Shown: in pieces, positions 1 to 5,208 of the stretch | How the letters are laid out: every line of letters begins with the position of its first letter | How positions within the stretch are numbered: the first letter of the stretch is position 1 | Source of the DNA: Candidatus Woesearchaeota archaeon | Lineage (GTDB): Archaea; Nanobdellota; Nanobdellia; Woesearchaeales; UBA11576 | NCBI GenBank assembly: GCA_019322385.1 | Contig: JAHWIS010000054.1 | Coordinates: forward strand, 1 to 6,049 | DNA length: 6,049 nucleotides | Direction of reading: 5' to 3' | Translations under genes and position numbers: made by a program | The notes under the pieces: model-generated | What the model saw: the letters and a program-made list of their open reading frames with translations, nothing else | Databases searched by the model: none | What the model was told of the DNA's origin: nothing

Positions 1-748
1 AGTCCGGCCCTTTCTGGATGGTTATCCTGCCAAGGAAGAGCACGATCTTTTCATCATTAAACGGGGATTTCTGGTTGAGTCCATAGTATGGGTTTTCAGG
101 GTCAATCCCCCAGTGTACTACCTCAATCTTATCGGGATTTATGTTATAATGCTTGATTACGTTGTTTTTCGTAAAATTAGAGTTAGCTATGACTATATCT
201 GCTTCTTGGAGCCCTTTTTGCTCCATATTGCTTATTATCTGGTTCGGATTGCCTCCAGTCCTGTCAAACTCAGTCGCATGGATGTGGGCGACCAAAGGCT
301 TGCCAGAAATCTCTTTTGCAGTCATGCCTGCCTGGTATGTCATCCAGTCGTGGACGTGGATCACATCGAAATCATCCTCTTCTGCTATCTCTCCTGCAGC
401 AACAGAATAACGGTATACCTCTTGGTAAAGATTATACCCATAGACATCACTAGAACCAGCCCCTGTTCTTGCTGTTGAGCTTAAGTGTTTCAGCGCTTCC
501 GCATATGAGCTAAACGATTGGTATGGTGAAAGAATAGAGCCAATTTTCCGTAATTTCAGGTTTTTCGCGAAATTATTGGCCCCGACGAGGTTAACGAATT
601 CAGCATCTGCCCCTTCAGGTGCAACAGGCATAACAAAAGTTACATCAATGCCTTGATTTGAGAGACCTTTGGTTAGGTCATAGCAGGCAGTGCCTAGACC
701 ACCACTTTTGAAGGGGGGGAACTCCCAACCGAACATCAAAACTTTCAT
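1..748 (-). CDS. GT-B glycosyltransferase, glycogen-synthase-like (GT4/GT5), C-terminus beyond window
   Basis: This gene reads leftward and runs off the window, leaving 249 codons of N-terminal sequence. The protein opens with MKVLMFGWEFPP followed by KSGGLGTA (residues 14-21), the glycine-rich sugar-nucleotide loop of glycogen/starch synthases and related GT4 enzymes. HVHDWMT (131-137) matches the conserved H-x-H-D-W segment, HIHATEFDR (155-163) follows the family pattern, and GRITIQKGPD (240-249) is the start of the second Rossmann domain, where the window ends. The family transfers a sugar from a nucleotide donor (ADP- or UDP-glucose in glycogen synthases) to a glucan or other acceptor in the cytoplasm; donor and acceptor cannot be told from this part. 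The ATG at 748 is the natural start, with a weak GTGA ribosome site seven bases upstream (756-759). It is divergent from the hydrogenase operon, so probably regulated separately. Family is confident; exact substrate is not. Confidence 0.9.
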   Translation of the reverse strand, partial: MKVLMFGWEFPPFKSGGLGTACYDLTKGLSNQGIDVTFVMPVAPEGADAEFVNLVGANNFAKNLKLRKIGSILSPYQSFSSYAEALKHLSSTARTGAGSSDVYGYNLYQEVYRYSVAAGEIAEEDDFDVIHVHDWMTYQAGMTAKEISGKPLVAHIHATEFDRTGGNPNQIISNMEQKGLQEADIVIANSNFTKNNVIKHYNINPDKIEVVHWGIDPENPYYGLNQKSPFNDEKIVLFLGRITIQKGPD

Positions 749-755
749 CTTGGTG

Positions 756-778
756 TCACTACTGACAAAATCAGTGTG
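756..778 (-). promoter_or_regulatory. Hairpin in the glycosyltransferase leader, covering its ribosome site
   Basis: Read on the minus strand, CAC-ACTGA pairs with TCAGT-(A)-GTG across a TTTTG loop, giving an eight-pair stem with one bulged A. The 3' arm includes GTG of the weak GTGA Shine-Dalgarno site, seven bases before the ATG at 748. The pairing is seen directly; a role in limiting translation is inference, and the element could equally be a DNA-level operator. Confidence 0.35.
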
Positions 779-836
779 CCTCTTTTTTGTAGTTGCTGTA
801 TGTATTACTAACTATGACGTCACAGCAGATAGAGCC

Positions 837-845
837 TTTAATAAA
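837..845 (-). promoter_or_regulatory. Candidate TATA box for the glycosyltransferase gene
   Basis: On the minus strand this reads TTTATTAAA, a fair match to an archaeal TATA element. It would place the transcript start near 811-815 and give a leader of roughly 65 bases that contains the hairpin at 756-778. A weaker alternative is the TAATACAT-like stretch around 801-808, which would start the transcript close to the hairpin itself. No strong BRE purine run was recognised, so this assignment is tentative. Confidence 0.3.
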
Positions 846-971
846 GATTATTTTTCACCACTTAGTAGGAAACCCTGTTTTTCTGATTTTTTGTTTTGGA
901 ATCTGAGCAGACTCTACTGCGTGTTTTCTTGGGTTTTGCTCTTTTGGCAAACAAGAAATAAAATCAAAAAA

Positions 972-980
972 ATTATAAAC
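972..980 (+). promoter_or_regulatory. TATA box for the hydrogenase operon
   Basis: ATTATAAAC preceded by an A-run (BRE-like) sits about 70 bases before the ATG at 1043 and would start transcription near 1000, leaving a leader of about 40 bases. A second candidate, TTTTTATAATTT at 995-1006, would give a start near 1026 and a leader under 20 bases. The rest of the gap between the divergent genes (749-1042) is T-rich and holds no gene I can support. Confidence 0.45.
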
Positions 981-1042
981 CAAACGATGAATGTTTTTTA
1001 TAATTTTTTGTTTAATCTTTTTTGAAAAAAAGAACGGTGAAA

Positions 1043-1810
1043 ATGACAAATAAAAAACCTGTAATTGGCTTTTTTACATTTACTTGCTGTGAAGGCTGCG
1101 GATTCACAGTGCTGTTTCTTGATGAACTGTCTCAATTGATGGAAAAGCTTGACATAGGGTATTTCAACCTAATAAAAGAGAAGAACAAGGAAGCAAATTT
1201 TGATATTGCATTCGTAGAAGGCGCAATCACATCCAAAAGAGAAATCAAGATACTCAATAAGATACGTGCAAAATCCAAGTTCCTTGTGGCGCTGGGCGCC
1301 TGCGCATGCCATGGTGGCATACCTGCAATGCGGAACTTTATAGAGAACAAGGATCTGGGCAAATACATCTACAATCAGCAGATGCTGTCGGACTCGATCG
1401 AGGCACAGCCTATCAGTAATTTTGTCAAGGTCGACTATTACATGTACGGCTGCCCAATATTGAAGACAGAATTCATGGAATTCATCAATGGCTACCTTGA
1501 AGGAAAAATCATCAAGGAATTTGAGGGGCCAGTATGCGGCCAATGCCCAAGGCGCGGCAAGAACTGCTTTCTCCAGGAAAAGACAATGTGCCTTGGTGCT
1601 GTCACGCATGGTGGCTGCGATGCGATATGCCTCCAGCAGGGCATACCCTGCATCATGTGCAGAGGGCCGTTGAAGACAGCGAACTTCCCTGCAGAGATTG
1701 CACTGTTCAAGAGCTGGGGAGTCGACGAGAAAGAGATAATGAGCAAACTGACCAGGTTTGGCGAGCAACAGCTGGAGAAGAAAGTGGAGAAAGATGACAA
1801 GACGATTTGA
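1043..1810 (+). CDS. hydD: [NiFe] hydrogenase small (electron-transfer) subunit, group 3b / sulfhydrogenase delta type
   Basis: A 255-residue cytoplasmic iron-sulfur subunit that passes electrons between the NiFe site of the large subunit and a redox partner. Cysteines for the proximal [4Fe-4S] cluster are in CEGC (16-19), GACACHGG (Cys87) and GCP (Cys137). A C-terminal cysteine-rich region, CGQCPRRGKNC (165-175), Cys183, GCDAIC (191-196) and CIMC (203-206), can hold two further [4Fe-4S] clusters, as in group 3b delta subunits. There is no Tat signal or membrane anchor, which fits a soluble enzyme. I chose ATG 1043 because the protein then starts just before the Rossmann-like strand; the frame is open back to TTG 1022 and GTG 1037, and GGTGA at 1036-1040 is very close to the ATG, so the start is uncertain by up to seven codons. 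The gene overlaps the large subunit by 17 bases, suggesting translational coupling. Oddities are the doubled Cys15-Cys16 and GCPI where GCPP is usual. Diaphorase genes, which precede this subunit in Thermococcales, are absent upstream. Confidence 0.92.
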   Translation: MTNKKPVIGFFTFTCCEGCGFTVLFLDELSQLMEKLDIGYFNLIKEKNKEANFDIAFVEGAITSKREIKILNKIRAKSKFLVALGACACHGGIPAMRNFIENKDLGKYIYNQQMLSDSIEAQPISNFVKVDYYMYGCPILKTEFMEFINGYLEGKIIKEFEGPVCGQCPRRGKNCFLQEKTMCLGAVTHGGCDAICLQQGIPCIMCRGPLKTANFPAEIALFKSWGVDEKEIMSKLTRFGEQQLEKKVEKDDKTI

Positions 1811-3074
1811 TCTCGAGCACATAGCGAAAATAGAAGGTCACGCAAAGCTGTACGTGAGCGTGTCTCAGGGAGAGGTGAAGAACGTCGAGCTCAAGGTACT
1901 CGAAGGAGCGAGATTCTTTGAAGGGATATTGAAAGGCAACAAGTTCAATGACATCAGCCACATAGCATCAAGGATATGTGGCATATGCTCTGTTGTCCAT
2001 ACAGTCACATCGATAGAGGCAATAGAAAACGCTTTTGGGATCAAGGTGTCAGAGCAGACAAAATTGCTGCGAGAGGTCCTGAATATCGGAGGGATAATCC
2101 AGAGCCATGCGCTGCACCTCTTTTTCCTGACCTTGCCCGACTATGCAGGGGTCGAAAGCGCCATAGGGCTAGTCAAGAAACACAAAGCAGTCATCGAAAG
2201 GGCGCTGCGGTTGAAGAGAACGGGCAATAAGATCGTCTTCACGCTTGCAGGAAGGGATGTCCATCCTATCGCGTGCGTTGTTGGCGGGTTTTCCAGGACG
2301 CCTGAAAAAAATAATGTCGCTGAGCTTCTGGAAGAGCTCAAACGCTGCAAACAGGATGCTGTCGAGACAGTCAAGATGTTCATGGAGATTTCCTATCCAG
2401 AATTTGAGATGGACACCCCTCATTTTGCACTTACTGGCGGGACTTATTTTGATTCTGATACACTGTTGCGGTGCGAGAAAGGGACATGCTTTCCAATAAA
2501 TGATTACAAACAGCATTTTAAGGAGTACCTGACAGAAGGATCAACAGCAGAATTCGCGACACAGGAAGGCAAGAGCTATTTTGTCGGAGCGCTTGCCAGG
2601 ATATGCAATAATTTTGAGATGCTGTCAAGCGAGGCAAAGCAGTATGCGCGCGTGGTCTGCGAAAACAAGAACAACCCTTTCATGAACATACCTGCGCAGG
2701 CGATCGAGATCCTGGAAGGTATCAATCGATGCATTGTTGTGCTCTCTAACCTGGAACTGAAGCAAGAAGCGCCTGTCGAGATCTCTGTCAAGCCCTGTGC
2801 ATGCGAAGGGATTGCAGCGTGCGAAGCTCCGCGAGGCATACTTTTCCACCATTACAAATTTGATGAGAAAGGATACTGTACATTCGCAGACATAACAACG
2901 CCGACAACACAGAATCTTAGGCACGTCGAAGATGCGATCAAGACCTATCTCCCGTCAATGCTCGGCAGGAGCCCTGATGAGGTAAAACACGAGATAGAGA
3001 AGACGATAAGGGCCTATGATCCTTGCATATCCTGCTCTACGCACTTCCTTGACCTTGAATGGGAAGAAGAGTGA
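1794..3074 (+). CDS. hydA: [NiFe] hydrogenase large (catalytic) subunit, group 3b / sulfhydrogenase alpha type
   Basis: A 426-residue catalytic subunit that oxidises or evolves H2 at a NiFe(CN)2CO centre. The four metal ligands are present: RICGIC (60-65, Cys62 and Cys65) with His69 in the L1 motif, and DPCISCSTH (409-417, Cys411 and Cys414) in L2. Other conserved features are IEGH (13-16, the glutamate near the second metal site), GRDVHP (153-158) and EAPRG (344-348). Length and L2 sequence agree with group 3b alpha subunits, about 428 residues in Pyrococcus. A nine-residue tail, FLDLEWEEE, follows the last histidine and is the expected substrate of the maturation endopeptidase encoded just downstream on the other strand. 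ATG 1794 is preceded by GGAG (1786-1789), four bases away, and starts inside the small-subunit gene; the ATG at 1758 would add twelve basic residues foreign to the family. The subgroup is assigned from motif memory and not from a tree. Confidence 0.95.
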   Translation: MTRRFDLEHIAKIEGHAKLYVSVSQGEVKNVELKVLEGARFFEGILKGNKFNDISHIASRICGICSVVHTVTSIEAIENAFGIKVSEQTKLLREVLNIGGIIQSHALHLFFLTLPDYAGVESAIGLVKKHKAVIERALRLKRTGNKIVFTLAGRDVHPIACVVGGFSRTPEKNNVAELLEELKRCKQDAVETVKMFMEISYPEFEMDTPHFALTGGTYFDSDTLLRCEKGTCFPINDYKQHFKEYLTEGSTAEFATQEGKSYFVGALARICNNFEMLSSEAKQYARVVCENKNNPFMNIPAQAIEILEGINRCIVVLSNLELKQEAPVEISVKPCACEGIAACEAPRGILFHHYKFDEKGYCTFADITTPTTQNLRHVEDAIKTYLPSMLGRSPDEVKHEIEKTIRAYDPCISCSTHFLDLEWEEE

Positions 3075-3435
3075 TGATCTTTTTCTTGATATCATTGATG
3101 TCTCCTTGCTGGGGGATGCCTATTATCTTGACTTTTTCTATCTTACCTGTCTCTTTCATCAGCTTTAGGAAGAAGCCAAGATCAAAGTCGTGCAGAGAGA
3201 CGATGCTCCCAGACTTCAACTTGTCGATGTCATCGATGAGCATGACTTCTTTAGCATCCTTGACTACGTCGAGTATGATAAAATTCTTATCAAGATAGCC
3301 AAGAATCTCGTCAGGAGAGATGCACTTTATTATCTCTAGTCCTGGGATCCTGTCTGCGATGATCAAATCAGCAACCTGGATCGCAAGGTTGTCCTCTTTG
3401 AGGTACGGATTTCCAAAGCATAAAATATAGAGCAT
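3037..3435 (-). CDS. [NiFe] hydrogenase maturation endopeptidase (M52, HycI/HyaD/FrxA type)
   Basis: A 132-residue nickel-dependent protease that removes the C-terminal tail of the large subunit after nickel insertion, closing the active site. The N-terminus has the family's G-N-x(5)-D pattern: GNPYLKED (8-15), with Asp15 in place of the nickel-sensing Asp16 of E. coli HycI. The second acidic ligand is probably Asp56 in IILDVVKD, and the histidine ligand is His82 in SLHDFDL. A late strand KIIGIPQQ replaces the usual GI-Q-P. The protein is somewhat short (typical members are about 150 residues). It faces the large subunit tail to tail, and their last 38 bases overlap. There is no ribosome site before ATG 3435, but a TATA-like AATATAAAC lies 25-30 bases upstream, so the mRNA is probably leaderless. 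Odd points are Glu-Asp-Asn where Asp-Asp-Gly is common, and the opposite strand from its target. The assignment is supported by motif and context. Confidence 0.88.
   Translation of the reverse strand: MLYILCFGNPYLKEDNLAIQVADLIIADRIPGLEIIKCISPDEILGYLDKNFIILDVVKDAKEVMLIDDIDKLKSGSIVSLHDFDLGFFLKLMKETGKIEKVKIIGIPQQGDINDIKKKIITLLPIQGQGSA
3080..3084 (+). terminator. Possible oligo-T terminator after the hydrogenase large subunit
   Basis: TTTTT begins six bases after the large-subunit stop. Archaeal RNA polymerase can terminate at short T-runs without a hairpin, but five T residues is minimal and the site lies inside the opposing protease gene, so this is weak. Confidence 0.2.
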
Positions 3436-3439
3436 AAGG

Positions 3440-3447
3440 TTTTTATA
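3440..3447 (+). promoter_or_regulatory. TATA box for hypC and the following gene
   Basis: TTTTTATA lies about 50 bases before the hypC start, placing the transcript start near 3470 and giving a roughly 20-base leader that carries the GGAG ribosome site at 3480-3483. It shares the 56-base gap with the opposing promoter of the protease gene. Confidence 0.45.
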
Positions 3448-3457
3448 GATAAGGCTT

Positions 3458-3467
3458 GTTTATATTC
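3458..3467 (-). promoter_or_regulatory. TATA box for the maturation protease, leaderless transcript
   Basis: On the minus strand this reads GAATATAAAC, centred 27 bases before the A of the protease ATG at 3435, the spacing expected when transcription starts at or next to the start codon. The absence of a Shine-Dalgarno site before that ATG agrees with a leaderless mRNA. The same bases read TTTATATT on the plus strand, but that orientation would start the transcript past the hypC ribosome site. Confidence 0.5.
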
Positions 3468-3491
3468 TTTATTCTTTTTGGAGACGGTCAA

Positions 3492-3698
3492 ATGTGCTTG
3501 GCAATGCCTGGGAAGATCATACATATCAAAGGGGACACAGCGACAGTAGAGTATCCTGGCCAGTCAAGGCAAGCGAGGATAATCGAGGGAGATTACAAGG
3601 TCGGTGACTATGTCTTTGTCTCTGCGCAGATCATTGTCCAGAAGATACCTGAGGAAGAGGCTCTCAAGAGCCTGGAAGCGTGGCAGAATGTTGCCTGA
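3492..3698 (+). CDS. hypC: Hydrogenase assembly chaperone HypC
   Basis: A 68-residue chaperone of the HypC/HybG/HupF family. With HypD it carries the Fe(CN)2CO unit and delivers it to the immature large subunit. The N-terminus MCLAMPGKI is diagnostic; Cys2, exposed after removal of Met1, is the essential ligand. The five-strand barrel follows, with KVGDYVFV (36-43) and the C-terminal helix start KIPEEEALKSLE (51-62). ATG 3492 is chosen because it begins exactly at the family N-terminus and has GGAG (3480-3483) eight bases upstream; an in-frame ATG at 3456 would hide the cysteine behind twelve hydrophobic residues. The strand that usually ends H-x-G-F-A-I reads SAQIIVQ here, so the normally conserved histidine and glycine are missing. 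The end overlaps the next gene by 11 bases, suggesting that the two proteins are made together. Confidence 0.93.
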   Translation: MCLAMPGKIIHIKGDTATVEYPGQSRQARIIEGDYKVGDYVFVSAQIIVQKIPEEEALKSLEAWQNVA

Positions 3699-4131
3699 AG
3701 TCTATTTCTTAAGATATGCATTCCCTTGCGCAAGGGTCTTGGTTGATTTCAGGAAGAGCATCAGTGAAGAAGAATACGAACAGATGAAGGAAGCTGTTGA
3801 CAATGACACTCCGATGCCGCGGGACTATCTTGAGAAGGTATTCCACAAAGCGATTGAAGGTATGAAACGAATTGATTCGGATTTCTGGAACATCAAAACG
3901 ATAAAGAAGTATTTCTGCGAAGGCCATGAGGCTATGCTCAGCAAAGACCTGCCGCAGACAGTGAAGAGGCTCTGCGTTGTCAAGCCAGGAAAGCTCGTGA
4001 AAGAGTTCAAAGGTTTTTTTAGGGTAGACCTCGGCGAAGGTGATGTCAGGATCGTGGCTCCTCTATACAAGGATGCAAAGGTCGGCGACACTGCTATGAT
4101 ACATTATGGATATGCAGTAGAGAAAGTCTAG
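3688..4131 (+). CDS. Uncharacterised protein: helical N-terminal domain fused to a HypC-like barrel
   Basis: A 147-residue protein whose full-length family I do not recognise. Residues 1-94 look helical and charged, with Cys14 in FPCA, an acidic stretch near 27-42, and FCEGHEA (76-82). Residues 95-147 resemble HypC: LCVVKPGKLV aligns with the HypC N-terminus CLAMPGKII, KVGD (131-134) falls at the same place as KVGD in the neighbouring hypC product, and IHYGYAVEKV (138-147) matches the canonical HypC strand H-x-G-F-A-I-x-K-I. Cys96 corresponds to the catalytic Cys2 of HypC but is internal, not N-terminal. The HypC C-terminal helix is missing because the protein stops at this strand. ATG 3688 lies inside hypC (11-base overlap); farther upstream starts in this frame give an arginine-rich leader that is only a shadow of hypC. 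Context and fold suggest a hydrogenase maturation factor, perhaps a partner of HypC, HypD or the large subunit. The HypC homology is inferred by eye. Confidence 0.75.
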   Translation: MLPEVYFLRYAFPCARVLVDFRKSISEEEYEQMKEAVDNDTPMPRDYLEKVFHKAIEGMKRIDSDFWNIKTIKKYFCEGHEAMLSKDLPQTVKRLCVVKPGKLVKEFKGFFRVDLGEGDVRIVAPLYKDAKVGDTAMIHYGYAVEKV

Positions 4132-5027
4132 TTCTTTGACGGCAGAAGAATCCTTATTTTGGATGCCAAGTAAGAATAGCCAATTATTATGAGAACTCCT
4201 GACAGGATAAGGGCAACTCCTGCAAGCCCTGCGACAGTGACAGATCCTGCATAGATGAAAGACAAGATTGTGGTCACAGCGCTTCCGAGCAGCAACACAC
4301 AAACAGCCCTTGATGCTGGTATCAGCTTCAAGCCAGCATACCAGGAAGTGACGTACAAGAACAGCAACACTGCTGTGAATACTATCCATCCAATCTGTGG
4401 AACAGTCAAGGCAGCAAGATGCGTCATGTTTCCTGTTGTTGCAAGGAAAACAAGGATGAACAAGACACCAAAGAACATCCTGCCAAAAGCGACAATCCTT
4501 GATGACAGCTCTTGCAGAACATGTTTTGAGATGATTGTCTCAGCAGACCATAATATCACAGCAGACATTATCAGTAGCTCAGGGATGCCAAAACCAAAAC
4601 CAGTCCTGCCGAGCAAAAGAAGATTTCCCAAGAACAGAAGGATTGCTGCTATCAAGAATCCCTTGTTCAGCTTCTCTTTCAGGAAGAATACTGCTGCGAA
4701 CGCAACAAAGATGAACATTGACTTATGCAACAAGGACGCTGTGGCGCTAGGGGCCATCGATAATCCCTTGAAGAACAAAAGGAAAGGTACTGATCCGCCA
4801 AAAAAACCGATTGCGACCAATTTCCCCCATTGTTTGGCTGTCAGTTCCTTGAAATCCTTGAACTCTTTAAATAAAATCAGAGTGCAGAGCAAGAACAGAG
4901 CGACCAAGATGTTCTTGGACCAGGTGAATATATATGGATTGATTCCATTGACGCCGAACTTGTTGAGAAATATTGATATCCCGCTCACCAATGCAGTCAA
5001 CAGCACTAACAAATAGCCCTTTTTCAT
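4128..5027 (-). CDS. EamA/DMT-superfamily membrane transporter
   Basis: A 299-residue polytopic membrane protein with ten hydrophobic segments at about residues 4-22, 33-53, 68-88, 95-116, 121-141, 147-168, 178-197, 211-232, 240-260 and 265-287. They form the two repeated five-helix EamA halves of the drug/metabolite transporter superfamily. Family-like features are the early GISIFLNKFGV, PSATASLLHKSMFIFVAFAA around helix 4 with FFLKEKL following, and the second-half equivalent LIPASRAVCVLLLGSAVTTI near 235-254. Members move small metabolites or amino acids; the substrate cannot be deduced. ATG 5027 has no ribosome site, but ATTTAAAT about 25 bases upstream indicates a leaderless transcript. 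The stop codon shares CTAG with the opposing upstream gene. Nothing ties it functionally to the hydrogenase genes. Confidence 0.92.
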   Translation of the reverse strand: MKKGYLLVLLTALVSGISIFLNKFGVNGINPYIFTWSKNILVALFLLCTLILFKEFKDFKELTAKQWGKLVAIGFFGGSVPFLLFFKGLSMAPSATASLLHKSMFIFVAFAAVFFLKEKLNKGFLIAAILLFLGNLLLLGRTGFGFGIPELLIMSAVILWSAETIISKHVLQELSSRIVAFGRMFFGVLFILVFLATTGNMTHLAALTVPQIGWIVFTAVLLFLYVTSWYAGLKLIPASRAVCVLLLGSAVTTILSFIYAGSVTVAGLAGVALILSGVLIIIGYSYLASKIRILLPSKN

Positions 5028-5048
5028 ATATCTAAAGGAGAACGTGTC

Positions 5049-5056
5049 ATTTAAAT
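5049..5056 (-). promoter_or_regulatory. TATA box for the EamA transporter, leaderless transcript
   Basis: The palindrome ATTTAAAT is centred about 25 bases before the A of the transporter ATG at 5027. No Shine-Dalgarno site lies between them, so the mRNA most likely begins at the start codon. Because it is a palindrome the sequence itself does not fix direction; the spacing to the gene does. Confidence 0.45.
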
Positions 5057-5087
5057 AGTTTTTGATTGGATTTCCATATGTCTAATG

Positions 5088-5107
5088 AACTGCGCGAACC
5101 AGCAGTT
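5088..5107. repeat. Inverted repeat upstream of the PEP synthase promoter
   Basis: AACTGC and GCAGTT flank an eight-base spacer, GCGAACCA. The repeat ends about a dozen bases before the first TATA element of the PEP synthase gene, a position used by archaeal activators. It lies between two divergent genes and not at the end of either, so a terminator is unlikely. Function as an operator is inference from position only. Confidence 0.35.
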
Positions 5108-5118
5108 TTGAAGGCAAC

Positions 5119-5152
5119 ATTTATAAATAAGACAATCTATGGGTATTTAAAC
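5119..5152 (+). promoter_or_regulatory. Two candidate TATA boxes for the PEP synthase gene
   Basis: ATTTATAAATA (5119-5129) is a near-ideal archaeal TATA box and would start the transcript near 5150, leaving a leader of about 60 bases. TATTTAAAC (5144-5152) is a second candidate with a start near 5174 and a leader of about 35 bases. Either leader would contain the GAGGT ribosome site at 5197-5201. Confidence 0.5.
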
Positions 5153-5208
5153 TATAGTAAAAATTCATTTTCATAATTATCGCTTAAGGGAAAAAAGAGG
5201 TTGATCTT

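Noticed and set aside
907..920. Short GCAG/CTGC inverted repeat in the hydrogenase upstream region.
   Set aside because: Only four base pairs with a six-base loop and no extension; expected by chance.
690..1025. A 111-codon open frame on the plus strand across the divergent promoter region.
   Set aside because: It starts inside the glycosyltransferase gene on the other strand, and the rest is T-rich promoter DNA giving a Phe/Leu-rich translation with no good ribosome site.
855..1049. A 64-codon open frame on the minus strand between the divergent genes.
   Set aside because: Its lysine/phenylalanine-rich product comes from A/T-rich promoter sequence and would cover the hydrogenase TATA boxes and start.
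1169..1822. A 217-codon open frame on the minus strand opposite the hydrogenase small subunit.
   Set aside because: It is antisense to a well-supported iron-sulfur subunit and shows no family motif; it is a frame shadow.
3071..3077. GTGATGA resembling a box C of a C/D guide RNA, just after the large subunit.
   Set aside because: No matching box D, C' or D' was found at suitable distances, and the bases are explained by the end of the large subunit and the opposing protease gene.
3604..3687. In-frame extension of the HypC-fusion gene back to an ATG at 3604.
   Set aside because: The added 28 residues are arginine/serine-rich and come from reading hypC codons in another frame; the ATG at 3688 with a short overlap is far more natural.
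4255..5016. A 253-codon open frame on the plus strand opposite the transporter gene.
   Set aside because: It is antisense to a clear ten-helix EamA protein, and its translation is a low-complexity basic sequence with no recognisable fold. The long open frame comes from the codon bias of the transporter gene.
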